A DNA stretch of 64,000 nt, from positions 28,228,001-28,292,000 of the forward strand of contig CANTUV010000024.1 of assembly GCA_947685225.1 (NCBI GenBank), given 5' to 3'. The notes under the pieces are model-generated. The model saw nothing but the letters and a program-made list of their open reading frames with translations. It made no database searches and was not told the origin of the DNA. Shown in pieces: positions 1 through 11,476 of this stretch; within the stretch, counting starts at the first letter, position 1; each line of letters starts with the position of its first letter. This stretch comes from Garcia nutans (taxonomy: Eukaryota > Streptophyta > Magnoliopsida > Malpighiales > Euphorbiaceae). Position numbers and translations under genes: made by a program.

Positions 1-59
1 TTGCATAAGCTAAGAGGCAAAGCTTCATTTTTTTTAATAGCTAAGAAATTTATAATAGG
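1..59. other. Left edge, no feature seen
   Basis: Short AT-rich stretch before the recognisable end of the integrase remnant. It may be the region after integrase of the same old element, but nothing in it can be assigned. Confidence 0.3.
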
Positions 60-1303
60 AAAACTAAAGTGGCCCTAAGGCCTACTTAGTCAAATGTTGG
101 CCATGAGCCTTATAATTTTTATTCACTACCTTCTACTGAGTTTCCACATGGTTGGGTAATACTTCTTCAAGTATTTCCCATTTATGAACCACTTGTGAGA
201 TTCCCCTTCAATGCTTGATAATCTATAGGAATTGTTCTTTAAGATTTTGTGTACTTTGAATGGACTTTCCCAATTTGAGGGCCACTTTCCCTACTCCCTG
301 TCTTTGATCCCTTAGGGGAGAACTACTTTCCAAACCAAGTCTCATTCTTCAAACTTTTTCTTCTTAACCTTCTTATCATAGGTTCTAGCAATCTTCCTCT
401 TCTGTTGATCATCTGATTTAATGCTTAAAACCATTCCTCCTTTACATTCTCAATTTTCTGGTCATTGATTATGTATACTACTCAGGAGTGAGTCCATTCT
501 GCTTGGCGATCCTCAACAATGGCACTAACACTTCAAGAGGCAACATGCATCATGACCATAAGTTAAAACAAAGGGAGACACACTTACGGTGCTTCTTTTG
601 GAAGTTCGGTACACCCATAGTGTTTCTATTAAAAACTTATGACACTCTCTAAGATTGTCTTTCAGCATTTTCTCTAGGATCCCAATGAAAATTTTGTTAG
701 AGGCTTTGGCTTGTCCATTTTCTTAAGCATAATGAGGTGTAGATTTGAGGAGTTGAATACCATAGTTTTTGACGAACTCTTTTACTTCTTCTATAGTGAA
801 TATCATTCTTTAATCCATAGTAATTGATTGAGGGAAGCCATATCTATAAATGGTATGTTCTTTTGTGAACTCAATCACATCTTTTTGTTCACCTTTCCTT
901 AAAGGAATGGATTTAACCCATTTTGTGAAGTAGTTTGTACCCACCATGAGGAAACTATAACCTCTTAAAGAAGCTAGATAGTTCTTCCCAATTAGATTAA
1001 TTGTCCATTGTATGAAGGGCCAAGAGCGAATTATTGGGTGTAACTCCTTCGCTGGAACTCTTTGAATATTCCTATACCTCTAGCACTGCTGATATCCTTT
1101 GGCATAGATAATGCAATCCTTGAGGATCGATGGTCAGTAATAGCCATATCTCCTAATTAATCATCATATTTAATCCTAGCTTGGCGAGCCCTACAAATTC
1201 CTTCATGTACTTGTTGCTCCTAATTTGGACTAACTGGGAATCTCCAATAATTGTAACATCCTTTGCTCCTAACTCCTACAGAATCTCTAAGCCAGTAATG
1301 AGC
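60..1303 (-). pseudogene. Ty3/gypsy RNase H and integrase remnant (element G)
   Basis: Read on the minus strand, short reading stretches in several frames recall plant gypsy pol. About 1160-1303 gives an RNase H segment with the GDSQLV motif. About 900-1110 gives the integrase zinc-finger/core region (CQQC-like, then a TNYFTKWVKSIPL segment). About 480-760 gives the NSTP/ENGQA region and a TYGHDA segment. About 100-300 gives the C-terminal part (KWPSNWESPFKV, then INGKYLKKYY). Many stops and frame changes mean an old, dead copy. The RNase H reading stops at 1303, where the LTR of element T begins, so T inserted into this gene. The lineage is probably Tat or Athila from the integrase C-terminus; the copy is too decayed to be sure. 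Confidence 0.75.
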
Positions 1304-2749
1304 TGTAACACCCCTACACCTAATATACGTACACTATATATACCCAACATATATAATATATGTATAAAGGATACACGAATGTCACAACAATTTTAAACGT
1401 TCAAATCATCAATTATAAAATCTGTATAATCTTAAAACATTCAACCAATATCATATAAACAATTGTGAAGATATGACTTGCTAAAACATATATATATATA
1501 TATATAATTTTATTACTAAAGGTTCAACCAAAATATTTTTGATAGTTTACGGAATATACATATTTATATACATCAAAATCAATAAGTATAAAAATGTAAA
1601 ATATATACATGCTGGCAGTTCGTCTCTAATCTCGATGTCCAACATCCAACTCTGCACTCAAGGTCACAAGCCTAGACTCGACTCGATCTAGATGAACTCT
1701 CTGGCTCGACTGGATCTACCCTGTCACCTGCGCGATGAACCACAATCGTGTTAAGCCAAAATCTTAGTAGTACAAACTTTGATAACAATATAAGTCAAAT
1801 GCAATGCCAATGCATAATGCACATGGATATCACATCAATCCATTTTCTCATACTTTTCAAATATTTCACAATTCACAATTCTCATAAAACAACCACAAAC
1901 ATGGGCCCAAAAGGATCTAATATGCTATTCAAATTTTAGAGTTACTGCTTTGGTCTATAATGACACCATGTGTCTAGCCCCGTAGGCAATACATCGATGT
2001 AATAATCCAACTAGGTTTGAGTTTACGACCCGATCATTTCACCCAGCCTAGCTTCAAGGATTTATTTTTGAGGCTTATGACTCGGTCATTTCACCTCAAA
2101 AATATTTTTTACAATGACGCCCAGCGTCTAGCCCGTAGTGAAATCATAGGCATGCCACCAAATACAGGACTCTATAAGTTGAATAACATACTAGGCACAC
2201 AATTTATTCATATTTCTCATTATCAATCTCTTTCTCATTGTCACATAATCAAACTAGGCACATTGCCTTATTTTCTCATCTTTTTCTCATTTATATCAAT
2301 ATCAATTCATTACATTATGTTTCTACAAATCACATCACATTATACCACATTTCTTTTCATTTACAACACATTACCCAATTACCTTGGGTATTTCAACATA
2401 ATTCACAATGTACAAATCATAACATATTACTCATGCACCAACAATGTAGTAAGTGACTTAACTCATTTTCCAACCAAATGTGTTAAGTCCCAATGTCATG
2501 TAAATATAAACAATTATTCAAAGTTTGTACTTACCCCTAAAAGCAACAAACACCACTTTCAACCTCCTCTTCCAAGATATCCCTTAACACTTGGATTGGG
2601 GTAACTCAAGCCTCTTCAAAGCCTAAACCAAATGTGATTATAAATAATCACTAAGTGATACACTTATAGGTATAAACAAAACCTCTCAACACAAGGATAA
2701 GATACACAAAGAAAATTGAGGAAAAGAACTATCTAGGGCAACCTCTACA

Positions 2750-2960
2750 CATGACACGCTCAACAACACGGGCGTGTCAATGACCGTGCCCTAAGCCCAC
2801 AACACAGAAGTTTTGACACGCTCAGCGACATAGGTGTGTCACTACACGTATAAATACTACAACAACATAGTAGCTATAACACGCTCAGTGAAAATACTAA
2901 AAATAGAACCATCGACACATCTAAAGGAATGGCCGTGCCACCGTGCGTGTGAAGCCAAAA
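2750..2960. repeat. GACACG...CGTGTC inverted motifs in the T LTR
   Basis: Several short, imperfect inverted motifs of the type GACACGCTC...GGGCGTGTC follow each other in an otherwise AT-rich LTR. They resemble in style, though not in sequence, the GC-rich palindrome clusters of the other LTR families in this window. Confidence 0.55.
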
Positions 2961-3661
2961 ACTGATATCCACATAATAATTGTCACATCCAACTATTATC
3001 TTTCATTAACCTATTCAACTCCATACAAACTCAACCAAATCCATCATTATATCACATAATACTTGTGTAAACATCAAAACAACTCAATTAAAAGCAAACA
3101 TACACAATCACAACCATGACTTTTCAACTCAAAAGTCACACAATCCAAAACTCAAATTCTTTTCACCAAACTTAACCCTTTTCTTCAATCCAACCCCAAA
3201 CTTTATAGTTAACTAGATAAAAGAATTTCAAACATACCAAAATCAACATAAACACATACCCACACCAAACATCCAATTTACACATGCAAACTTTCATGGA
3301 AATTCAAGAAACAAGTTGAAAATTTACCAAATATGAAGAAAATCCTTAAAACTCCAACTTAAACACTTGAAATCCTTCAATTTCTTGAGTTAGCAAGAAG
3401 CAACTTCTCTCTTTCCTTTGATGAAGATGATGGTCGGCTTCAATGGAGAAAGAAGAGGAAGAAGATAGTCATTCACTCACTCAATCCAACCACTTCACTT
3501 TTAACCACAAATTTATTCCTCTTTCACTCTCCACCAAGAAAAAATATTATTATTATTTAATTAATAACAAATATCGTCTTCCACTATCGATATAATTAAT
3601 ATCTAAATAATTAAAAATAGCATTTGACCCATAATAAAGATGTTGACTTGTATATAATAGG

Positions 3662-6600
3662 TGTCACATCCGTGATTTTAGAGATATAAAATTTTGTATA
3701 TACTCAATATATATATATATCTAGAGTATATATAACATATACATATGGTATATTAATTGTATATGTTGGATTAATACATTACATACTTAATATTTGATAC
3801 ACATATAAGGTACATTTGATGTGTATATAAGATACACATTACTTGTGCATATGTGTAATATTCTAAATTTGTGAAAAGTTTTAATTTTTGAAAATTTGAT
3901 AAAATAAATTATAATTTAAATGGTTAAATTAAATTAATGGTTTCAAATGAAAAATGAAGAGATTTTAAATGAAAAAGTGGAATATATATGTGATATATAT
4001 GTAAAATATATACAACATATAAAAGTCAACACTTTTTAAAAGAAAAGTGAAAGTAAAAGGGTATTTTGGTAATTAAATCTTAGAAATTTAAAATTAATAA
4101 AATAATACAAAAATAAATAATTTTGGATGTAGATAATATTTTGGGGTTTTAATTAATTAATTAATTAATTTAAAATATATTAAAATAATAATATATATAA
4201 GGTTGAAAATGTGAGTGGGAGGAAAATGAAAATCATTTTTTTTCATCTTCTTCTTCTTCTTTCCTTCAAGGCCAACTTTCATGGCTTCAAGGGAGGGATT
4301 TGCTTCTTCCATACTCCAAAAATTGAAGGATTTCAAGTATTCAAAGTGGATTTTTGGTGATTTCTACCAAAATTAGTAAGTTTTCAACTCTTTTCTTTGA
4401 ATTCTATTGAAAATTGGAATATGTTGAGTTTGGGTTTTGATGTAGCATATTATAATTATTGGAATGGGTATGTATGATGTTATTTTTAGTAGTTAACAAT
4501 GATTTTAAGGTTGGATTAAAGAAATGGTTGAATATAAGTTGAATTTGGTGAAGAGAGAGAATTTAGGGTTATAGAACATTTGAGTTTTTGAAATCATGAG
4601 TTTTAATTGTGCAAATTGGTTCCAAATGTGTTGTTTTGATTCATATACAAGGATTTTAAAATCAAATGATGGATTTAGTTAAGTTTGGATAGAGTTTGAT
4701 GATGGTAGTATTGATTTAGGGTTTTGGAAAAGTGAATTTTCAAAGAATGATTAATTTTTTGATTTTAATGCTTAAATCATGTTATTTAATGATATAAGTG
4801 GTGGAAATAAGATTAAAATGATAATTGGATTGAGTTAGAATGGAGATCCTTCAATGGTCAAGGTTATGCCATTTTAGAGTTTTGAGCATAAGCATGTGGT
4901 TAATTAATGTAATTAGTTTAAACATGCTAAAACATGTTTCTAATGATATTAATAAACTTAAAACACTAATTTAAATGGCTTGATATGGTTTTTCAAAGTT
5001 AAAGTGAGGTGAAGCTTAATTTTAGGATTTGGTTTAAAGTGATGTTTAATTATGGTTTGATGTTGAGAATACCTTAGAATGTGATATTAAATGATTATGT
5101 ATGATCACATTTGGTATAGGCATTGAGGGAGGTTGATTTGCTTCATCCAAGTGGTGAAGGGCAAGTTGGAAGGATAGGATTGGAGGTTGTGTTAAGCTTG
5201 CTTTGGGTTGCTAGTGGAGGTATGTACAAACTTTGAATATATTGTTTATATTTGCATGACATTTGGGCTTAATACATTTTGGTTGGAAAATGTGTTAAGT
5301 TACTTGGTTCATTGTTTGAGTATGAATAATGTGCTATGACATTTGTAATGTCATATATGTGTTAAATGCATTGTGAAAAGCCATTGATAATGGCTAAATT
5401 GTGTAGAATGTGAAATATGTATATTATGTGAAAATACCCAAAGTAATTGGGTAATGTGTTGTGAATGCAAAAATGAGATATGTGGAATAATGAAATGAAT
5501 TGATATTGATAAAAATGAGAAAAGTGAGAAAAGTGAGAAAAATGAGAAAGATGTGAAAAATGAGAAAAATGAGAAAAAAAAAGTGAAAATAAGGCAATGT
5601 GCCTAGATTGAATATGTGAAAATGAGAAAGAGATTAATAATGAGAAAAATGAATAAATAAATAAATAAGTGAGAAAAATATGATATAATAAGGCAATGTG
5701 CCCAGTTTGATCATGAGAAAATGAGAAAAGTTTTGATAAAGGAATTATGAAAGAATTTGATAATGAGAAATATGAATAAATTGTGTGCCTAGTATGTTAT
5801 TCAATTTTTAGAGTTCTGGGTTTGGCGGCATGCCTAGGATTACCTACGGGCTAAACGCTGGAATGGTGAAAAGACTTGGTCGTAAGCCAGGCCAGCTGAT
5901 AAATATGATTTTTTTGGGTGAAAAGACTAGGTCGTAAGCCTCAAAAACTGTAGCAGTCTAGCCGGGTTGAGGACCAAGATACTGGGGCCCAAGGGTCTAG
6001 CAGGGTTGAGGTCTAAGAGAATGGGACTGTTACATTATCCATGGATAGCATATTAAATCCTTTTTAGGCCCATGCTTGTCTTTGCTTTAATGTGAATTAT
6101 GAATTGTGATACAATTGAGCAATATAATGCTATGAGTTGTGATTATGAAATATTTAAAAAATATAAGAAAGTAGAATGATGTGACATCTATATGCATTGT
6201 GCATTGGCATTGTATTGAGTTTTATTGTTATTATCAAAGTTTGTACCACTAGACTTCGGCTTAGCGCGATTGTAATTTGTCGCGCAGGTGCCATGGATGA
6301 TTTGGTAGAGCCAGAGAGTTCTACTAGACCTGGTCGGGTCTAGGTTTGTATTTATTGAGCTTGAAGAGTTATTTTTGGGTACATCAAGATCAGAGTCACT
6401 TGCCAGCATGTAGATATTTGATATTACAATGTATTTTGATATTATATATGTTATGATATATTTTTGAAAGTATATAATGTAAATTGTAAAGAATGTTTTG
6501 AATAATTTATTCAGATGAAATTTTATATGTGTTGTTAATATATATATATATATATAAATATTTTGAGAAAATTTGGAGAAATTGAGAAGTATTGGTGAAA

Positions 6601-6915
6601 TGGTGAAATGATTTTTTATTGGGAGTGTTTACTTTATGCAGGTTGTGTTTTGCTGAATTTTGGAAACGTTCAAATTACAAACAAAACTCTGGCAAATTTT
6701 TTTCAGAGATTTTCAAATAAAATATTTATTTTGGATTCCTATAACAAGCAAAGAATATTTATATACTATTTATTTTATATATTAGTATTTGAAATTTTAA
6801 AACAGAAATGTAAAATTTTTTATTAAATCGGTCTGTGACATTTTTATACCATATATGAATATTTACATATGCTGAAAATATGTATTATACGTATATAGGG
6901 TATAAGGGTGTTACA
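3662..6915 (+). mobile_element. Solo LTR S1, Tekay-related, duplication ATAGG
   Basis: It begins TGTCACATCC and ends GGGTGTTACA and is flanked on both sides by ATAGG (3657-3661 and 6916-6920), so the ends are exact. At about 3.25 kb it is longer than the LTR it sits in but clearly related: both share stretches such as CTAGGCACACAATTTATTC and TACATGCTGGCA in opposite orientation. No coding domains lie inside, so the internal part of the donor was lost by LTR-LTR recombination. It includes a short tandem stretch of TGAGAAAAAT-like units near 5515-5580 and a TA run near 6538-6556. Confidence 0.9.
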
Positions 6916-7038
6916 ATAGGTATATCTTCATATATATAACATATATCTCTTTTCTTTTCACTTAATTATATATATATACTTTAAATCATTTAATTAATTT
7001 TTAAAAATTAATATTTTCAAAATTTTTGGGATATTACA

Positions 7039-7056
7039 ATTCTCCCCCTTTACAAA
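7039..7056 (-). other. Polypurine tract of element T
   Basis: On the minus strand, AAAGGGGGAGAAT directly precedes the LTR start TGTAATATCC. This is the expected place and composition for the plus-strand primer of reverse transcription, and it fixes the inner edge of the 3' LTR. Confidence 0.8.
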
Positions 7057-7059
7057 TAA

Positions 7060-7826
7060 ATTTCATCCTCAAAATTACCTACTCTCAAGTTTGGAACAAC
7101 TGGGGATATTAATTCTGCATCATCCGCTCACTCTCCCATGTTGCCTCTTTAGTAGCATGATTCTTCTAAAGAACTTTCACAAGTGACACTTTCTTATTTC
7201 TCAACTCATTCACTTCACGTGCCAAAATAACCATTGGTTCTTCCTCATAAATCAGATCTAGACTTACCTCAATTGACTACTGACAAAATATGAGATGGGT
7301 CTGACCTGTATCTCCGAAGCATAGAGACATGGAAGACATTGTGAATTCGATCTAATTCAGGCGGTAAAGCTAGTTTATAGGCCACTGGTCCAACTCTCTC
7401 CAGTACCTCATAAGGTCCTATGAAACGAGGACTCAACTTTCCTTTATGGCCAAATCTCAAAATTTTCTTCCAAGGAGATACTTTCAAAAATACTTTATCT
7501 CTTACATTGAACTCTATGTCTCTTCTTTTTAAATCTGAATATGATTTCTGTCGGTCTGAAGCTGCTTTTAGATAACTCCTAATCACTTTTACTTTCTCTT
7601 CTATTTCCTTAATCAAATCAGGATCGATCAACTTACCTTCTCCAACCTCATCCCAACATAGAGGTGTCCTGCATCTCCTACCATACAATGCCTCATAAGG
7701 TGCCATTCTAATACTGGACTGATGACTATTCTTATAAGCAAACTCAATCAGTGGTAAAAATATGTCCCAGCTCCTAGAGAAATCGATGATACAGCTCCTC
7801 AACATGTCCTTTAAAATCTGTATCAC
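7060..7826 (-). pseudogene. Tekay integrase C-terminal part with chromodomain
   Basis: The reading starts with the tail of the integrase core (ERVIQILKDML) and runs through FAYKNSHQSSI, YGRRCRTPLCW and a GHKGKLSPRFIGPYE segment (the GKL...GPF-type C-terminal domain) to HNVFHVSMLRRY. It continues below 7269 into a chromodomain (LIYEEEPMVILAREV, then TWESERMM, ending near 7080). Chromodomains of this kind mark the Tekay/Del chromovirus lineage and are thought to guide integration to heterochromatin. At least two in-frame stops, at Trp- and Gln-like positions, break the chromodomain. The gene reads on from 7848-8255 in the same frame across one stop. Confidence 0.88.
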
Positions 7827-8255
7827 TCTCTCTGACTGCCCATCTATCTAAGGATGGAAAGCAGTGCTAAAATGTAACCAAGAGCCTAAAGCATCCTGTG
7901 AACTTCTCCACAATCTCAATGTAAATCGGAGATCTCGATCAGATACCAAAGAAATTGGAACTCTATGCAACCTCGCTATCTCACTGATATACAACTCAGC
8001 CAACCTCTCAAGAGAATAATCCATCTGAACTGGAAGAAAATAAGCTGTCTTCATCATCCGATCAACAATCACCCAGATTGCATCATGCTTCTTCTGAGTC
8101 AAAGGCAATCCAGTCACAAAATCCATCGTCACTCGCTCCCATTTCCACTCCGGCACTGTTAATGGCTGAAGTAATCCTGAAGGAACTTGGTGTTCAGCCT
8201 TCACTCTCTGATAAGTGAGACATCTAGATACAAACTCTTCTATATCCCTCTTCAT
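7827..8255 (-). pseudogene. Tekay integrase core
   Basis: This holds the end of the zinc finger (CLTYQRVKAEHQ, where a second Cys is expected in place of Tyr) and the first catalytic Asp in MDFVTGLP. The second lies in VSDRDLRFTLRLW, where family members usually have RDPRFTSRFW. The catalytic Glu lies in DGQSERVIQ just after an in-frame stop at 7848-7850 in the expected AFHPQTDGQ context. Integrase joins the cDNA ends to host DNA. The changed Cys, the stop and the altered DRDP motif make this copy inactive. Confidence 0.88.
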
Positions 8256-8920
8256 ACTTGACCACCAATAATATTATTTCAAATCCTGATACATCTTGGT
8301 ACTCCCAGGGTACATAGCATAAGCTGACTGATGTGCTTCCTCCAAAATTACCTTTTTCAGCCTTGCATCATCAGGAACACACAACCTATCTCTGTACCAC
8401 AAACTGCCATCACTTCTCATATGAAAGTCTTGACTCTCCCCCTTTAGGCAATCCAATATAGTTTTCTTTATTTTCTCATCTGCCAACTGAGTCTCCCTAA
8501 TTTGATCCAATAACACCGACCTTAATTGCAACTGAGCCATTAATGCACCATCATCACAAGACTCAAATCTAGCATGCAATGCTCCCAACTCAATAAGCAA
8601 CAAGAGTGAATAAGCAGTCAAACCTGCCAAAGACTTTCGACTCAAGGCATCAGCAACAACGTTTGCCTTACTAGGATGATAATCAATTAAACAGTCATAG
8701 TCTTTAATCAATTCTAACCATCGTCTCTGCCGAAGATTTAGCTCTCTCTAAATACCCAAATATTTTGAAACTCTTATGATCTGTATAAATGAAGCACTTC
8801 TCCCCATACAAGTAATGTCACCAAATCTTCAAAGCAAAAACTATAGCTGCTAACTCCAAATCATGCGTCGGATAATTTAGCTCATGCGGCTTCAACTGTC
8901 GAGAGGCATAAGCAATGACT
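8256..8920 (-). pseudogene. Tekay RNase H C-terminal half and integrase zinc finger
   Basis: Minus-strand readings give IAYASRQLKPHELNYPTHDL, then YTDHKS and DYHPSKANVVADALSRK (RNase H end), then DDARLKKVILEEAHQSAYAMYPG, the HHCC-type integrase finger. The frame changes near 8750-8780, and a stop sits at 8274. The RNase H reading is interrupted at 8921-8925 by solo LTR S2 and resumes at 11073. Confidence 0.85.
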
Positions 8921-9322
8921 CTACCTTAATTTTTGACCCATTCAAATCTGATGGTCCAAAATAATTTTTGTGGTATTTTATTTATTTTAATAATATTTTA
9001 ATTACTAATAATATTTAATAGTTATTTTAAAAAAAATAAAAAATTGGACAGATCGGCTAGCGTTGCGCGGCCGCGCGGCACCCATTTCGCCGCTGAAATT
9101 ATCTATGGTGAATCGGGCAGTCCCCAATTCCCCGCAGATGGCAATCTGGGCAATTCTTGCTAGAATTGGCCCACCGCGCCCTGTTTTTGCCAGCGCAGCC
9201 CACGGGCCCAACAGCCCGCGCGTTGCCGATTTTTTAACAAAATCTTGTTTTACCCAGTTTTCTAATTTTTCCTAAAAAATTAGTATTTCCTTATTAAAAT
9301 AGGATTAGGACTCTTTATTTTC

Positions 9323-9331
9323 CTATAAATA
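9323..9331 (+). promoter_or_regulatory. TATA box of a Tat LTR (S2)
   Basis: CTATAAATA lies about 400 bases into the LTR, downstream of the GC-rich stretch. Equivalent TATAAAT boxes occur in the same relative place in the other Tat LTRs (about 15147, 22162, 33546, 35962 and 56552), which supports it as the LTR promoter. Confidence 0.7.
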
Positions 9332-9679
9332 CCACATTAAAACAAGAATAAAGGGGAGGAGGAGACAGAACACGGAAAACCTTAAAAAAAGAAAAAGCAG
9401 AGAGCGGCCATTGAGATTAAGAAAGATTGAAACCAGAAAAGGTAGAAGACGGCAAAAGGAATTAGCAACAAGTATCAATCATTAAATAATCAATCCATCA
9501 AAGGCAGCAACACTGCCTTTGTTATTGTTCATCCAAAAAACAATTTGGAGGAACCTTCAACGCAGGTTTTGTGTCTTAATCTTGAATTTGCTTAAACATT
9601 CAATTGTTATATCATTTTTGTTCTTACTGGTTTTTTATTTGTTTATTTTTGTTATCACTTTGATTCAATAGTATAAATT

Positions 9680-10345
9680 GATAAACCCTAATTATACATT
9701 CTGTTCATTATTGTTTCATCCAATAGCTCAAAAATCCAGAGAAATCCAAAAACCCCGAACTATCGTGTTAATTCTCTAAACCCTAAACTTCTTTCCAGTT
9801 TCTAAAAACTTTAATCTTAATTATTTGTATAAAAATCTAAACTGTTCTCTTAAACCCTAAGATCGAATATGTTTTCCAAAATATATAAAACCCTAAACTA
9901 TGTTATCAATTCTCAAAAACCCTAACCCCAGTGTCTTAATGCCTTAATTTTTCTTAACCCTAATCTTCTTAAAACTCAATCCGAGAAAACCATAATTTAT
10001 TCCCAAAATACCAAAACCTCATTTTTCAAACCCCCATCCAGTAAACCTAGCAAACCCTTAAGCCTAAATCCAATAAATCTCATAAATCTTTTTCTCCAGT
10101 AAACCTAAAAAATCTTAAACCCAATCTTTTAAAATTATAAACCCTAATATCTTAAGGTTCCAAAACCCTAATTTCATAATGTTAGTCTTAAACCTTAATT
10201 TGTTTAACCAAAACCCTTACTACTTTCTTAAATTTATAAAACCCTAATCCATTCCATTTTTTCAAAAAGTTTCACAGTAGCCTAAATAATAATAGTAGTA
10301 ATTCCAAAATCCCAAAACCCTAAATGTTAATTAAAAAACTCTAAA
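9680..10345 (+). repeat. Telomere-like AAACCCTAA motifs in the LTR leader
   Basis: AAACCCTAA and close variants (AAACCTAA, AAACCTTAA) occur again and again over about 650 bases downstream of the LTR TATA box. They are interspersed rather than perfectly tandem. The same zone, in the same orientation relative to the element, is present in the other Tat LTRs. Confidence 0.75.
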
Positions 10346-11077
10346 TTGAGACATAAACCTAAATTTATATCTTTACTTACTTTATTTAATTTTAGATTTG
10401 ATTTTGAAGTTTTTTACTTGTTTTGATGGTTGATTTATTTATTTTATCACGGATGGATATTTTCTTTATTATTATGATTATTATTTATTTGTTTTAGTAT
10501 TCAAATTGTAAGAGGTATGTTTCCATTATTAGGTACCTCATTAGTTAAATTTTATGTAATTTAAATTGTTTTTATATTTTGGATCAATGTAAAGGACATA
10601 TTTCTATCTTTCGGTGGGTGTCCTATCTAGTTTAGACATGAACGATGTAAGAACATGTTTCCATTCTTGGATGGGTGTCCATTTATTTGCTTTGTTTGGA
10701 CATTGCTTTGATTTTTAATATAATGATGCTTTATTTTAATTGTTGCATGTAATATGGATAATATTATTATATTTAAGAATTTTATAATATTAAGACCTGC
10801 AAAAGAGGCTGGTTCCAATGAACCGGGCGTTGTGGGGGTGCTGGGCCATTTCTCACTTTCCCCACACGTATCCAACTTTTCCGAACTCATTAGGGGATTG
10901 GGGATTCCATAGAAATTGAGTCATCCACCCCTTTCTTTTTCCCGGGCCGTTTGGGTGGCTACTCCATTTTTCTTCGGGCTTAGGTCTGTGTTCTCTAAGG
11001 CCCCGAGCCTAAACAGTGCCGAAGTCGCAAGAACCATTCCACCGGGAGTGGGGGCAAAAATCCCCACTCACACTACC

Positions 11078-11476
11078 CTCCTGCATAAGAACACAATCTA
11101 AACCACTATGTGAAGCATCACTATATATCACATGTGGTTTACCTTCCACAGGCAAAGTAAGGACAGGAGCCTGAGTCAACATCTCCTTTAGCTGCTCAAA
11201 GCTCGCTTGACACCGATCTGTCCACACGAATCTAACTTCCTTCTGAAGTAATCTGATGAGTGGAGTAGCTATCATAGAAAAACCTTTTACAAATCGTCGA
11301 TAATAGCCTACCAAACCTAGAAAACTTCTAACCTTGATCATAGTCTTCGATGGACTCCAATTCAAAATAGCCTCAACTTTACTCAGATTAACTCTAATAC
11401 CCTATACTGAAACCACATGACAGAGAAACGTTACTTGCTCAAGCCAAAACTCACATTTAGACAGCTTAGCATACAA
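11078..11476 (-). pseudogene. Tekay RT C-terminal part and RNase H start
   Basis: The minus-strand reading gives YAKLSKCEFWLEQVTFL, then RSFLGLVGYYRRFVKGFS and FVWTDRCQASFEQLKEML (RT connection), then VIYSDASHSGLDCVLMQEG (first RNase H Asp). It continues the frame of the RT ORF at 11477-12298 across in-frame stops at Gln-like positions. At 11077 it runs into solo LTR S2. Confidence 0.88.

Larger units (their letters stand above)
1304..7038 (-). repeat. 3' LTR of Tekay-type element T, split by solo LTR S1
   Basis: On the minus strand the LTR starts TGTAATATCC at 7038 and ends GGGTGTTACA at 1304, the usual TG...CA ends. It is in two pieces, 6921-7038 and 1304-3661, about 2.48 kb together, separated by a 3.25 kb solo LTR. 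A polypurine tract lies directly inside the element at 7039. The five bases outside (1299-1303, TGAGC) should be the target-site duplication. Its partner lies beyond the right end of the window, so it cannot be checked. The open frames on the plus strand here (for example 2017-2604) are low-complexity AT-rich readings, not genes. Confidence 0.85.
8926..11072 (+). mobile_element. Solo LTR S2, Tat-type, duplication CTACC
   Basis: A Tat LTR in plus orientation inserted in the RNase H of T, flanked by CTACC at 8921-8925 and 11073-11077. Its 3' end is the canonical ...CCCCACTCACA. Its 5' end begins at TTAATTTTTGACCC, so the first nine bases seen in other copies (TGTAGACCC) are missing. Content in order: a GC-rich palindromic stretch (9060-9200), a TATA box (CTATAAATA, 9323-9331), an AAACCCTAA-rich zone (about 9680-10345), three hairpins (about 10500-10680) and the conserved 3' block (10795-11072). 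It is closest to the LTR of element D in the first 150 bases. Confidence 0.9.

Noticed and set aside
1484..1506. TA microsatellite (also near 3702, 6538, 18590, 42640)
   Set aside because: Ordinary simple-sequence runs in AT-rich LTRs or untranslated regions; no further structure seen.
2017..2604. 195-codon plus-strand open frame
   Set aside because: It lies inside the minus-oriented LTR of T, has a composition set by AT-rich LTR sequence, no domain, and the related solo LTR S1 does not keep it open.
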